A stretch of DNA of 64,000 bases from Exiguobacterium aurantiacum (GCF_001766415.1 NZ_MKXO01000006.1:79149-143148), one strand, 5' to 3'; positions 26,628-35,302 are shown, numbered from the stretch's first letter. Numbers and translations: made by a program. The notes: a model not told the origin generated them from the sequence alone.

Positions 26628-26677
26628 TTGTACAAATAAATCAACAATTTTGTACCACGAGTTTAAAATGCTATACT
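26628..26677. promoter_or_regulatory. Divergent promoter/operator region, MFS-TetR
   Basis: For the TetR gene: -35 TTGTAC (26650-26655), 16-base spacer, -10 TATACT (26672-26677). A palindromic TTGTACAA (26628-26635) and a second TTGTAC copy (26650-26655) lie 22 bases apart. On the minus strand a TATAAA -10 for the MFS gene lies close to the first copy. The repeated TTGTAC elements are the likely TetR operator (inference). Confidence 0.45.
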
Positions 26678-26713
26678 TAGGATACAAACCAAACAGAACG
26701 GAGTAATCAGTAT

Positions 26714-27586
26714 ATGAAAGATAAGAAACGAAAAGTCGCGGACGTCGCCATGACGTTGTTCATCGAGAATGGGGTACAGCAGACGTCGGTCCAAGAAATC
26801 ATCGAGCGAGCCAACATCTCGAAAGGGACGTTTTATAATTATTTCGCCTCGAAAACGGACTGTGTCGCCAACATCCTTGAGAACTTGCGCTATGACGCCG
26901 GCCAGCGTCGCATTGAGATGCAGATGGGGCGGGACAAGCGCGATAAAGACGTCTTCATTGAGCAGATCTCGATTCTCATTCAGTTGAATGAGGAACGTAA
27001 TCTGTACGCCTTGTTCGAGTCGATCATGTCGGCGAACGAACCCGAACTGAAGAAACTCGTCTTGCAGCACCGCGTCTATGAGATCGAGTGGCTCGCCATG
27101 CGCCTGACAGAAATTATCGGCGAAGCGATTCGTCCGTATTCGATCGAATTGACGATTCTATTCAACGGGATGTTGCAACACGTGCTATTCACACTTCGCA
27201 TCACCAACACGGCCTACTCGATCCAACAGCTCGTCCGCAACCTGTATGCGTACGTCGAGCTGATGGCGGCACGGATGGTCGAGACGGGCGAACATATTTT
27301 GAACCCGGTCACGGTCGATCAAATGCGGGGGACGACGGATAAAAACTTGGTCACGAAAGAAGAGTTGCTCAAAATGGCAGAGCGGATCCAAAAGCATGTG
27401 CTGATGACGGAAGAACAAGGGGATTTATTTGAGGCGATCACGTATGAACTGCATCAAGAGCGGCTTCGGAAAATTGTCATCGAGCAATTGCTCAAGCCGT
27501 TCCAACGTTTGTTCAAAGGTGTGACCGGCGAGACCGAGGTACAAAAATTTACGAACCTTGTCTGGTTGTATACACGGACACATTGA
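26714..27586 (+). CDS. TetR-family regulator with long C-terminal domain
   Basis: 290 residues, compared with about 190-210 for most TetR proteins. N-terminal HTH: VADVAMTLFIENGVQQTSVQEII and ANISKGTFYNYFASKTDCVANIL. A long all-helical C-terminus follows (ITNTAYSIQQLVRNLYAYVELM, then another about 90 residues with LLKMAERIQKHVLMTEEQGDLFEAITYELHQERLRK). Divergent from the EmrB-type pump, so probably its drug-responsive repressor. Bases 27587-27700 downstream hold no further gene. Confidence 0.92.
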   Translation: MKDKKRKVADVAMTLFIENGVQQTSVQEIIERANISKGTFYNYFASKTDCVANILENLRYDAGQRRIEMQMGRDKRDKDVFIEQISILIQLNEERNLYALFESIMSANEPELKKLVLQHRVYEIEWLAMRLTEIIGEAIRPYSIELTILFNGMLQHVLFTLRITNTAYSIQQLVRNLYAYVELMAARMVETGEHILNPVTVDQMRGTTDKNLVTKEELLKMAERIQKHVLMTEEQGDLFEAITYELHQERLRKIVIEQLLKPFQRLFKGVTGETEVQKFTNLVWLYTRTH

Positions 27587-27701
27587 CGACAAAAACTTTC
27601 TTGTTGCTGTTATATAGAAGAAAGACGTCACAAAAATAAATCTCAAAATATTCCACGAAAAAGAATTGATTCCTACAAATTCATGCGCTACAATCAAGTT
27701 A

Positions 27702-27717
27702 CCGAAAGCGCTTTCGG
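27702..27717. promoter_or_regulatory. LacI-type operator upstream of the LacI gene
   Basis: Perfect 16-bp palindrome CCGAAAGCGCTTTCGG, 15 bases before the LacI start codon. The same GAAAGCGCTTTC core recurs at 28868-28883, so autoregulation by the encoded LacI protein is likely. Confidence 0.75.
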
Positions 27718-27732
27718 GAAGAGGAGACTGAC

Positions 27733-28746
27733 ATGGGTACGATCTATGATTTAGCAAAGAAAACCGGCTTTTCGATCACGACCGTCTCTAAAGCGTTGAA
27801 CAACTACAAGGACGTAAACGAAAAGACGAGAGCCAAAATTTTAAAAGCTGCCGCCGAGATGGACTATCTGCCGAACGCGCACGCCCAGTCGTTATCGACG
27901 AAGAAGTCGTGGGCGATCGGAGTCATGTTCTCGGAAGCGAACGAAGTCGGGATGAAACACCCGTTCTTCAACGGAATCATTGAGAGTTTCCGTCACGCGA
28001 CAGAGGAACAAGGCTACGATTTGATGTTTGCCTCAAGGAACCTCCGCAACCGTGACATGAGTTATCTCGAACACTTCAAACACCGCGCCGTTGACGGCAT
28101 CGTCGTCATCTGCTCGGACCGGATGGATGAGCAAGTTCAAGAACTCATGCAAAGCGACATCCCGATCGTCGTCGTCGATATGGACAGCGCGGATTGTAGC
28201 GTCGTCTATTCGGACAATATCGCGGGTGCACGTCTAGCCGTGAACCACTTGTACGAGCTCGGTCATCGCAAGATCGCACATATCGCCGGTGACAGAACGA
28301 TTGACGCCGGTGCGACCCGAATCAAAGGGTACGAGCTCGCCATGCAGGCACTCGATCTTCCAATTGAACCAGGTTATTTGATCAACGCCGGATTCTTTTC
28401 AGTCGAAGAAGGTAAACAAGCGATGGAGAAGCTTCTCCAGCTCGAAGCCCCTCCGACCGCAGTATTCGTCGCGGGTGACCAGATGGCGATTGGTGCGATT
28501 GAAGCCGTCCATGAGCACGGTCTCCGGGTACCGGAAGACATCTCGATCATCGGTTACGATGACATCGACATGATCAAGTACATCACGCCGAAGCTGACGA
28601 CGATTCGTCAAGATACAGACGAGATCGGCGAAGCAGCGGCCGAGTTGTTGATTGAACAGATGACCGCTAAAGAACGACTCACAGAACGTCGCGTCATTCC
28701 GGTCAAATTGATCGAACGCTTGTCATGCGCACCGGTCAAAAAGTAA
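27733..28746 (+). CDS. LacI-family transcriptional repressor of the beta-glucoside ABC operon
   Basis: 337 residues. The N-terminal HTH is TIYDLAKKTGFSITTVSKALNNYKDVNEKTRAKILKAAAEMDYLPN. The periplasmic-binding-like effector domain contains AIGVMFSEAN, DGIVVI, VYSDNIAGARLAVNHLYELGHRKIAHIAG and the C-terminal DISIIGYDDIDMIKYITPKLTTIRQD. It precedes the sugar importer and beta-glucosidase genes and has matching palindromic operators both before itself and before the binding-protein gene. Effector probably a cello-oligosaccharide or other beta-glucoside (inference). Confidence 0.94.
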   Translation: MGTIYDLAKKTGFSITTVSKALNNYKDVNEKTRAKILKAAAEMDYLPNAHAQSLSTKKSWAIGVMFSEANEVGMKHPFFNGIIESFRHATEEQGYDLMFASRNLRNRDMSYLEHFKHRAVDGIVVICSDRMDEQVQELMQSDIPIVVVDMDSADCSVVYSDNIAGARLAVNHLYELGHRKIAHIAGDRTIDAGATRIKGYELAMQALDLPIEPGYLINAGFFSVEEGKQAMEKLLQLEAPPTAVFVAGDQMAIGAIEAVHEHGLRVPEDISIIGYDDIDMIKYITPKLTTIRQDTDEIGEAAAELLIEQMTAKERLTERRVIPVKLIERLSCAPVKK

Positions 28747-28759
28747 AGTAGTCCCGATG

Positions 28760-28822
28760 ATATTTCGAAGTCGCTCTCTCCCCTTTAACCGGATAGAGGG
28801 AAGAGCGCGATTTCGAAAGTCA
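28760..28822 (+). terminator. Hairpin between LacI gene and transporter operon
   Basis: Imperfect long hairpin TTTCGAAGTCGCTCTCTCCC...GAGGGAAGAGCGCGATTTCGAAA after the LacI stop. No clean T-run follows, so it may be an inefficient terminator or processing site. Confidence 0.5.
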
Positions 28823-28833
28823 TTCCCAAAAAA

Positions 28834-28915
28834 TCGAAATCGCTTTCGATATTTTATTTCGACATTTTCGAAAGCGCTTTCGACAAATTATTACCTCTTC
28901 TTGCAAACGCTTTCT
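28834..28915 (+). promoter_or_regulatory. Operator cluster and cre-like site before the sugar ABC operon
   Basis: Two LacI-type palindromes, TCGAAATCGCTTTCGA (28834-28849, one mismatch) and TCGAAAGCGCTTTCGA (28868-28883, perfect), lie 34 bases apart. A third element, TTGCAAACGCTTTCT (28901-28915), fits the CcpA cre pattern. This suggests local repression plus carbon catabolite repression. Confidence 0.7.
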
Positions 28916-28943
28916 AAAAAACATTAAAAGGATGGGTTCACAC

Positions 28944-30257
28944 ATGCGTAAAAAATTAGTCAGCTTACTTTCAATCGGAGCACTATCAGTCGGCGTCTTG
29001 GGCGCGTGCTCAAACGACGAAGAAACTTCAGGTTCTGAAACAGCTTCTAAAGACGACGTTCTAAAAGTTTGGTCGTTCACAGATGAGCTCAAAGAACCAA
29101 TCAAAACGTACGAAGAGCGCAACGGCGTCAAAGTAGAATTGACAATCGTTCCAATCGCCGACTATCCGACAAAACTCAAGCCAGCACTTGAAAGCGGCGT
29201 TGGGGCACCAGACGTATTCACTGGGGAAATCGCGTTCCTTAAGCAATGGGTTGACGCAGGATACTGGGAAAACCTTTCAGACGAGCCATACAACGTCAAT
29301 GAAATCGCGGACGACTACATCCCATACGTCTTTGACCTCGGGAAAGATAAAGAAGGCAACGTGCGCGCCCTTTCATGGCAAACGACTCCAGGTGGTGTCT
29401 ACTACAAACGTAGCCTAGCGAAAGAAGTGCTCGGCACGGATGATCCGACTGAAATCGGAAACATGATGAGCTCGATGGACGGCGTCTTCGAAGTTGCTGA
29501 GAAGATGAAGCAAAAAGGCTATCGTATGTTCCCAGATGAAGGCGCAATCCGTTGGTTCTCACAAGGCGCAAACCCTGAAGCATGGGTAAACGACAAGAAC
29601 GAACTCGTCTTGACACAAGACAAGATCGACTACATGGACTACGCGAAAGAGCTTCGTGAGAAACAATACACGGCACTCGCTCCAGAATGGTCACCATCTT
29701 GGTTCGAAGGTATGTCTAAACCGATCAAAGTTAAAGAAGGCGGCAAAGAAGTCGAAACACAAGTCTTCTCATACGTCCTCCCAACATGGGGTCTCCACAG
29801 CGTCTTGAAAGACAGCGCGAAAGATACAGCTGGTGACTGGGCAGTCACGAACGGTCCAAGCCCGTACTTCTGGGGCGGCACATGGCTCGGAGTTTACGAA
29901 GGATCAAAAAACAAAGAAGCAGCATACGACTTCGTTAAACTCATGACGCAAGACGAAGAGTTCTTGACAGGTTGGGCTGAAGAGACTGGTGACGTTCTTT
30001 CTTACAAACCGGTCACAGATAAGATCAAAGACGATTTCAGCGACGAGTTCCTCGGCGGACAGAACAACTACGAGTTCTTCCTCGACCAAGCTGATGAAAT
30101 CACACCAGGGATCGTAACGAAATACGACCAACAGCTCGACACACTCTACGGCGCGTCTGTCCTCCAATACGTTGAAGGCAAGAAGTCGAAAGACGAAGCA
30201 ATCGCAGAGTTCAAAAAACAAGCGAAGAACGCTTACCCAGACATTACAGTTGACTGA
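28944..30257 (+). CDS. Sugar ABC transporter substrate-binding lipoprotein
   Basis: 437 residues from ATG 28944 (AAAAGG upstream; an ATG at 28932 sits too close to the RBS). Lipoprotein signal MRKKLVSLLSIGALSVGVLGAC with lipobox Cys at residue 22. The family 1 extracellular solute-binding fold includes KVWSFTDELKEPIKTYEERNG, TKLKPALESGVGAPDVFTGE and WGGTWLGVYEGSKNKEAAYDFVKLM. Codon use is strongly optimised, suggesting high expression. The beta-glucosidase at the end of the operon points to cello-oligosaccharide or other beta-glucoside uptake. Confidence 0.93.
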   Translation: MRKKLVSLLSIGALSVGVLGACSNDEETSGSETASKDDVLKVWSFTDELKEPIKTYEERNGVKVELTIVPIADYPTKLKPALESGVGAPDVFTGEIAFLKQWVDAGYWENLSDEPYNVNEIADDYIPYVFDLGKDKEGNVRALSWQTTPGGVYYKRSLAKEVLGTDDPTEIGNMMSSMDGVFEVAEKMKQKGYRMFPDEGAIRWFSQGANPEAWVNDKNELVLTQDKIDYMDYAKELREKQYTALAPEWSPSWFEGMSKPIKVKEGGKEVETQVFSYVLPTWGLHSVLKDSAKDTAGDWAVTNGPSPYFWGGTWLGVYEGSKNKEAAYDFVKLMTQDEEFLTGWAEETGDVLSYKPVTDKIKDDFSDEFLGGQNNYEFFLDQADEITPGIVTKYDQQLDTLYGASVLQYVEGKKSKDEAIAEFKKQAKNAYPDITVD

Positions 30258-30258
30258 A

Positions 30259-30299
30259 GCAAGCTAACCCGTGGGGGGATTTCCCCCCTTAAGGGTTGC
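30259..30299 (+). terminator. Intra-operon hairpin after the binding-protein gene
   Basis: Extended hairpin: GCAA..ACCC..GGGGGG / CCCCCC..GGGT..TTGC. No T-run follows, and the permease RBS (AAGGAG) comes right after. Such structures commonly stabilise the upstream binding-protein mRNA and lower permease expression (family knowledge). Confidence 0.7.
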
Positions 30300-30319
30300 T
30301 ATGGAAGGAGTAACACGAC

Positions 30320-31219
30320 GTGAAAAAACTTGACCGTTACGGCTATGCGTTTATTGCCCCATTTTGGGTCGTCTTTTTGACATTCAGTATCTACCCGGTC
30401 TTCTTGACCCTGTACTACAGTTTCACCAACTATACCGGCAGTCCGGGTGAAGAGGTCGTCGGTTTCGCGAACTACGCGCGTTTGTTGACAGACACATACT
30501 TCATCGAGGCGTTCGTCAATACGATTAAGATTTGGGGAATAAACTTTGTCTTGCAAATCGGTCTCGCACTGGCTCTCGCGCTCTTGTTCTCAGATCTTCG
30601 TTTGAAATTGAAGGGCCTCGCGTTCTTCCGTTCATTCTTCTATCTTCCTAACTTGATCACGATCAGTTCGGTCGCACTCTTGTTTGGAATCTTGCTCGAC
30701 TGGCAGCATGGATCACTCAACATGATGCTCTTGAAACTCGGCATTATCTCAGACCCAATCAATTGGTTATCGCAACCGGTGACGGCACAACTGTCCGTCT
30801 CACTCATTTTGACATGGATGTGGTTCGGTCACTCGTTCATCATCGTCATGGCCGGTGTGTCGGGGATTTCGCAAGACTTCTTCGAAGCTGCCCATATCGA
30901 TGGCGCGAACCGTTGGCAGATGTTCACGAACGTCACGGTGCCACTGCTTAAACCGATTCTCTTGTATATCATGATCACATCGCTCATCGGTGGCCTTCAA
31001 TTGTTCGACCTTCCGCTTCTCTTGACAGACGGAGTCGGTGCGCCAGATGGATCACTGAACACGATGGTGCTTTACTTGTACAACCAAGCATTCAAGTATA
31101 ACAACTACGGCTATGCATCAGCGGTTGCTTACGGCTTGTTCTTGATCACGCTCGTCTTCTCGGCGGTCGTCTTCAAAGGCATGTTCCGTAAAGAGCGCGC
31201 TGCGCAGAAGGGAGCATAA
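30320..31219 (+). CDS. Sugar ABC transporter permease (MalF-type)
   Basis: 299 residues with six TM helices. Starts GTG (30320), nine bases after AAGGAG. TM1 is YAFIAPFWVVFLTFSIYPVFLTLYYSF. The EAA loop EAAHIDGANRWQMFTNVTVPLLKP contacts the ATPase. Partners with the next permease. No ATPase gene is in the operon. Confidence 0.94.
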   Translation: MKKLDRYGYAFIAPFWVVFLTFSIYPVFLTLYYSFTNYTGSPGEEVVGFANYARLLTDTYFIEAFVNTIKIWGINFVLQIGLALALALLFSDLRLKLKGLAFFRSFFYLPNLITISSVALLFGILLDWQHGSLNMMLLKLGIISDPINWLSQPVTAQLSVSLILTWMWFGHSFIIVMAGVSGISQDFFEAAHIDGANRWQMFTNVTVPLLKPILLYIMITSLIGGLQLFDLPLLLTDGVGAPDGSLNTMVLYLYNQAFKYNNYGYASAVAYGLFLITLVFSAVVFKGMFRKERAAQKGA

Positions 31220-31222
31220 CCA

Positions 31223-32149
31223 ATGGAACAAAATGCAGAATCACGGCGTATGCTCGCCGACAGCGAAGTACAGCCGCCGCGCGAGGAGAAACCTCTCCGC
31301 GTGGAGCCGCCAAAAAACAAGGTCAAAAAGAAACGGTTTAGCCGTGGCTTGATCTATACAGGCTTGGTCATCTTGACGATTATCTGTTTCATCCCGTTCC
31401 TCATGATGCTCGTCAACGCGACACGGACGAACGGAGAAATCATGACCGGTTTCTCGCTCATCCCAGGGACATCACTACTCGATAACTATGCGATCTTGAG
31501 CGACTACATCAACATTTGGACCGGATTTAAAAACAGTTTGATTGTTGCAGTGCTCGTGACGTTACTCTCGGGTTACTTCTCGGCTATGACTGCGTTCGGA
31601 TTTTCGTTCTATGAATTCAAAGGAAAAAATGTGATGTTCATCTTCATGCTCGTCATGATGATGGTCCCGGGACAACTCGGACTTATCGGTTTCTACGAGA
31701 TCAGCAAGACGCTCGGGATTCTCGATTCGTTCATCCCGCTCATCATCCCGTCGATCGCGAGTCCGTTCGTCGTCTTCTTCATCCGCCAGTACACGCAAGC
31801 GACGCTGCACATCAGTATGATCGAAGCAGCGCGGATCGATGGAGCGAGCGAGCTTCGCATCTTCCATACGATCGCGCTTCCGATGATGATGCCAGCTGTT
31901 GCGACGATGTCGATCTTCACGTTCATCGGCTCGTGGAACAACTACTTGATGCCGCTCGTGCTCTTGTTCTCACCAGAGAAGTACACGTTGCCGGTACTCA
32001 TGGGCTTCTTGAAAGGTTCGCAAGTCGCCGAAAACCTCGGCGCCCTTTACCTCGGTATCGCGATTTCAGTCGTGCCGATCATGATCGCCTTCTTGTTCTT
32101 GTCGAAATACATCGTCAGCAGTATCTCGGCTGGTGCGGTCAAAGAATAA
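31223..32149 (+). CDS. Sugar ABC transporter permease (MalG-type)
   Basis: 308 residues. An N-terminal cytoplasmic tail of about 45 residues rich in charge (EEKPLRVEPPKNKVKKKRF), then six helices. The EAA motif is EAARIDGASELRIFHTIALPMMMP. It starts three bases after the MalF-type gene stops. The tail is longer than in most MalG proteins. Together the two permeases form the membrane channel and must use an ATPase encoded elsewhere (MsmX/UgpC type). Confidence 0.94.
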   Translation: MEQNAESRRMLADSEVQPPREEKPLRVEPPKNKVKKKRFSRGLIYTGLVILTIICFIPFLMMLVNATRTNGEIMTGFSLIPGTSLLDNYAILSDYINIWTGFKNSLIVAVLVTLLSGYFSAMTAFGFSFYEFKGKNVMFIFMLVMMMVPGQLGLIGFYEISKTLGILDSFIPLIIPSIASPFVVFFIRQYTQATLHISMIEAARIDGASELRIFHTIALPMMMPAVATMSIFTFIGSWNNYLMPLVLLFSPEKYTLPVLMGFLKGSQVAENLGALYLGIAISVVPIMIAFLFLSKYIVSSISAGAVKE

Positions 32150-32173
32150 CTAGACAGAAAAGAGGAATTGACT

Positions 32174-33526
32174 ATGCAGTTTAACAAAGACTTTGTCTTC
32201 GGAACGGCAACTTCGTCTTATCAAATCGAAGGCGCCCACAACGAAGGCGGGCGTACGCCGTCGATCTGGGACATGTTCTGTGACATCGACGGACGTGTGT
32301 TCGAAAAGCATAACGGTGACGTCGCTTGCGACCATTACCACCGTTATGAAGAAGACATTCAGCACATTAAAAAGCTCGGCGTTGACACATATCGCTTCTC
32401 GATTGCCTGGCCACGCATCTTCCCGGCCAAAGGTGAGTTCAACCCGGCCGGTATGGAATTCTACAAGACGCTCGCGACGCGTCTCCGTGAAGAAGGCATC
32501 AAGCCAGCCGTCACGCTCTACCATTGGGACCTCCCGATGTGGGCCCATGAAGCAGGCGGCTGGGTGAACCGCGACTCGGTCGACTGGTTCCTCGAGTACG
32601 CGAAAGTGTGTTTCGATGAGCTCGACGGTATCGTCGACTCATGGATCACGCACAACGAACCATGGTGTGCCGGCTTCCTCGGCTACCATGTCGGTGTTCA
32701 CGCACCGGGACATCGTGACATGAACGAAGCGGTCCGCGCCGTGCACCACATGTTGCTGTCACACGGTAAAGCCGTTGAATTGCTCAAGAACGACATGAAG
32801 TCGACGACACCGATCGGCATCACGCTCAACTTATCACCGGTGTACGCGAAGACGGACTCGGCGAACGACAAACTCGCTCAGAACAACTCGGACGGGTACT
32901 CGAATCGTTGGTTCCTCGATCCGGTCTTCAAAGGCCAGTATCCGGTCGACATGATGAACTTGTTCTCGAAATACGTTCACTCGTACGACTTCATCAAACC
33001 AGGTGACATGGAGACAATCTCGACAGAGTGCGATTTCTTTGGCATCAACTTCTACAGTCGCGGACTCGTCGAGTTCAGCGCAGCGAACGACTTCATGACA
33101 GTCGCCGCTTACTCCGATTACGACAAGACGGGCATGGGCTGGGATATCGCCCCGAACGAATTCAAAGACCTGATCCGTCGCTTACGTAACGAGTACACAG
33201 ATCTTCCAATCATCATCACAGAGAACGGCGCAGCGTATGACGACGTGCTTGAGAACGGCGAAGTCCATGACGATAAACGCATCGACTACGTCAAAAAGCA
33301 CCTCACAGCCGTATCTGACTTGAACGACGAAGGCATGAACATCGCCGGATACTATCTCTGGTCGCTCATGGATAACTTCGAATGGAGCTTCGGTTACGAG
33401 AAGCGCTTCGGCATTCTCTACATCGACTTCGAGACGCAAGAGCGCGTCTGGAAAGATAGTGCGAAATGGTACGCCGGCGTCATCGAACAGCATAAAGCAG
33501 GTCACGCCGACAGCGTCGAAGCGTAA
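32174..33526 (+). CDS. GH1 beta-glucosidase
   Basis: 450 residues from ATG 32174 (AGAGGA upstream). Glycoside hydrolase family 1: FVFGTATSSYQIEGAHNEGGRTPSIWD at the N-terminus, acid/base E162 in ITHNEPW, nucleophile E350 in IITENGAA, and GYYLWSLMDNFEWSFGY near the C-terminus. The WSLMDNFEW aglycone segment and the absence of the phospho-binding Ser-Lys-Tyr pattern fit hydrolysis of unphosphorylated glucosides delivered by the ABC importer. Cytoplasmic, last gene of the operon. Confidence 0.94.
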   Translation: MQFNKDFVFGTATSSYQIEGAHNEGGRTPSIWDMFCDIDGRVFEKHNGDVACDHYHRYEEDIQHIKKLGVDTYRFSIAWPRIFPAKGEFNPAGMEFYKTLATRLREEGIKPAVTLYHWDLPMWAHEAGGWVNRDSVDWFLEYAKVCFDELDGIVDSWITHNEPWCAGFLGYHVGVHAPGHRDMNEAVRAVHHMLLSHGKAVELLKNDMKSTTPIGITLNLSPVYAKTDSANDKLAQNNSDGYSNRWFLDPVFKGQYPVDMMNLFSKYVHSYDFIKPGDMETISTECDFFGINFYSRGLVEFSAANDFMTVAAYSDYDKTGMGWDIAPNEFKDLIRRLRNEYTDLPIIITENGAAYDDVLENGEVHDDKRIDYVKKHLTAVSDLNDEGMNIAGYYLWSLMDNFEWSFGYEKRFGILYIDFETQERVWKDSAKWYAGVIEQHKAGHADSVEA

Positions 33527-33533
33527 CCAACAA

Positions 33534-33574
33534 AACAGCCAGTCCCTGCCGCTACGGGGATTGGCTGTTTTTGT
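33534..33574 (+). terminator. Rho-independent terminator
   Basis: ACAGCC.AGTCCC / GGGGAT.TGGCTGT hairpin followed by TTTTTG; ends the ABC/beta-glucosidase operon. Confidence 0.85.
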
Positions 33575-33624
33575 GTGGAACTTATTCAAGGGGGGAACGT
33601 ATGAAGTAGGGAGGAGGAGCGACG

Positions 33625-34128
33625 ATGGCGTTGGACTATCGAACAGACGAAGAACGCGCCGAAGACCGTTGGACGACAGCGCTTTTCATGTGGACGCTCA
33701 ACGGGTTCATCTTTGGGATGTTGTACGGTGTGGTGTATCGGGACGTTGCCGTTGTCTTCTTATCTTGTTTTTTGCTCGTCTTCGGAATCAAAGGCGTGTT
33801 TCGGCGCGATGACCGCATCAAGCGGGAACGAGCGATTCGCGAGATGGGGATCGAGCTCGACTCAAAAGAGGGGGAGATGTTGATGAAACGCGAATATGCG
33901 ACATACGAAGTGACAGGCTATGATGACCAAGGCAAGATCAAATTCATTCATTTGAAGGAAGGCGAGTTCGTCTTACCGGTCGAGATCAAAGGGGACGACT
34001 TGACGAAAATCAAAAAGATGATGGAACTGAATCCTGGGGTGATCGTCATCGTCCATGCGGCAATCGACCAGAAGCGGATGCGCCTCTTAGAGATTGACGG
34101 CTATTCGTTGCGGAAGGAAGAAAAGTAA
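33625..34128 (+). CDS. Hypothetical two-TM membrane protein
   Basis: 167 residues. A charged N-terminus (DYRTDEERAEDRW), two close helices (FMWTLNGFIFGMLYGVVY; DVAVVFLSCFLLVFGI), then a basic stretch and a soluble domain of about 85 residues (YATYEVTGYDDQGKIKFIHLKEGEFVLPVEIKGDDL). No family recognised. RBS AGGGAGGAG. It abuts the next gene: the base that ends its stop codon starts the next ATG. Confidence 0.7.
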   Translation: MALDYRTDEERAEDRWTTALFMWTLNGFIFGMLYGVVYRDVAVVFLSCFLLVFGIKGVFRRDDRIKRERAIREMGIELDSKEGEMLMKREYATYEVTGYDDQGKIKFIHLKEGEFVLPVEIKGDDLTKIKKMMELNPGVIVIVHAAIDQKRMRLLEIDGYSLRKEEK

Positions 34129-34571
34129 TGGCGATCACAAAACTGATGTCGCGCGACGAAACGATTGATGTGACGATTGAGAGCTATGCGTACGCTTATC
34201 CTGACGCCGACAACGTCCATGACGCGGCGTGGCACCGCAATTGGATCGGGTTTCACGCACCGGAGCACCGCATCACGTTCGATGACATCATGCTTGATAG
34301 TTTGCTCGTCGCGCACTACATACCAGTATTTGAGTCGTTCGTAGCGGGTGACGTGCAGGAAGTCGAGTTCGAGCCGACGGAACCGTTCGTCAGTTTGACG
34401 TTGACGAGAAGGGACGGGGATGGTGACGAAGTGAACGTACGAGGCCATCTGGAGCATCCGCTCGGGGACGACGCAGAAGAGTTGAGGTTCGAGTTTGAGA
34501 CGTCCGTGTTGAACGTTGAGCGCTTTCTAAAAGGCTTACGGGACATCGCAGACGAATTTCCGGTGCGCTAG
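34128..34571 (+). CDS. Hypothetical soluble acidic protein (WapI-like immunity protein fold possible)
   Basis: 147 residues, acidic, no signal peptide or TM. It reads as alternating strands (TIDVTIESYAYAY; RITFDDIMLDSLLVAHYIPVFESFV; FVSLTLTRRDGDGDEVNVRGHLEHP; EELRFEFETSVLNVERFLKGLRDI). The pattern of beta strands followed by a C-terminal helix resembles small WapI/Imm-type proteins, but this is only an impression. It overlaps the preceding membrane protein by one base, so the two are probably coexpressed. No toxin gene lies beside it. Confidence 0.6.
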   Translation: MAITKLMSRDETIDVTIESYAYAYPDADNVHDAAWHRNWIGFHAPEHRITFDDIMLDSLLVAHYIPVFESFVAGDVQEVEFEPTEPFVSLTLTRRDGDGDEVNVRGHLEHPLGDDAEELRFEFETSVLNVERFLKGLRDIADEFPVR

Positions 34572-34645
34572 ATGGAGGAATGATTAAACGGATTGATTCA
34601 AGCGCCCTTCTAAAAGAGCATCATCCAACATAAGGACTTGCATGA

Positions 34646-34684
34646 CAAGAAAAAACGCCGTGACAGCAAGGGTCATGGCGTTAT
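34646..34684 (-). terminator. Terminator of the small-membrane-protein operon
   Basis: Minus strand: AACGCCATGACC...GTCACGGCGTTTTTTC, an 11-12 bp stem with one bulge and a T-run. It overlaps the stop codon of the 60-residue gene. Confidence 0.8.
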
Positions 34685-34863
34685 GAGTCGAGTTGTGAGG
34701 CGTGGGCCCGATATTTGCCTAACGAGTAGGCAGCGCACAGAAGGAAAATCGTATGCAGACCGATGCCGATCAACATTGCATAAGGCACGATCGATTTGAA
34801 GCCAAGTCCAAAGGCAAGGGCTGCGCTCGATAAGATCATAAAGCTCGGTGTATAGTTTTTCAA
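34681..34863 (-). CDS. Small two-TM membrane protein, third gene of a three-gene set
   Basis: 60 residues from a TTG at 34863 that has AAAGGAG 8 bases upstream; a longer reading from 34911 lacks an RBS and overlaps the preceding gene. Helices SFMILSSAALAFGLGF and AMLIGIGLHTIFLLCAAYSLG, ending GKYRAHASQLDS. It starts one base after the stop of the 57-residue gene. Family unknown. Confidence 0.6.
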   Translation of the reverse strand: MKNYTPSFMILSSAALAFGLGFKSIVPYAMLIGIGLHTIFLLCAAYSLGKYRAHASQLDS

Positions 34864-34864
34864 A

Positions 34865-35038
34865 TTAAGTTTCTCCTTTGCTACGTGTGATGGTTTGCCG
34901 CTGTTTTCCAAACGGATAGCCAGCGAGTAAAAGGAATGCCGTGCTTAAAAACAACGGATAGACAGATTGGGTTGCAAGGCCGACAAAGCCGGATATACCT
35001 GATAAGAAACAGCAGAGAGAAGTGTAGTTAAGTTTCAT
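34865..35038 (-). CDS. Small two-TM membrane protein, second gene of the set
   Basis: 57 residues, MKLNYTSLCCFLSGISGF then LATQSVYPLFLSTAFLLLAG, ending GKQRQTITRSKGET. It overlaps the preceding gene by ATGA (35035-35038), so it is translationally coupled. The RBS of the next gene is embedded in its last codons. The ORF, coupling and hydrophobic profile support a real gene. Confidence 0.6.
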   Translation of the reverse strand: MKLNYTSLCCFLSGISGFVGLATQSVYPLFLSTAFLLLAGYPFGKQRQTITRSKGET

Positions 35039-35232
35039 TGTTTACCAACTTTCTTAGGGAAGAGAAGAGAAACCAAGAGTATGATAATCGAGATTGCATA
35101 AAAGATAAGCGAGAAATCTTTCATTGCGTCTCTTGATACATGCATTCCGCTGATCATCGCAATTACTAAAAAACCGGACGAAGGCAAAATAGCGATAGCA
35201 AATGCAATCCATTGCAACATTCTTCTCGTCAT
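35035..35232 (-). CDS. Small two-TM membrane protein, first gene of the set
   Basis: 65 residues from ATG 35232 with AAAGGAG seven bases upstream; a longer in-frame start at 35316 falls in the neighbouring terminator and is rejected. Helices LQWIAFAIAILPSSGFLVIAM and FSLIFYAISIIILLVSLLF, ending PKKVGKQ. Three consecutive coupled genes of 57-65 residues with the same two-helix plan suggest a hetero-oligomeric membrane complex or duplicated immunity-type proteins (inference). Confidence 0.65.
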   Translation of the reverse strand: MTRRMLQWIAFAIAILPSSGFLVIAMISGMHVSRDAMKDFSLIFYAISIIILLVSLLFPKKVGKQ

Positions 35233-35302
35233 ATAACTCCTTTCTAATCGCTTAGTATAGTCGAATAAGCAAACCATTTCCTTACTTGTTTCCCTAAATA
35301 TA

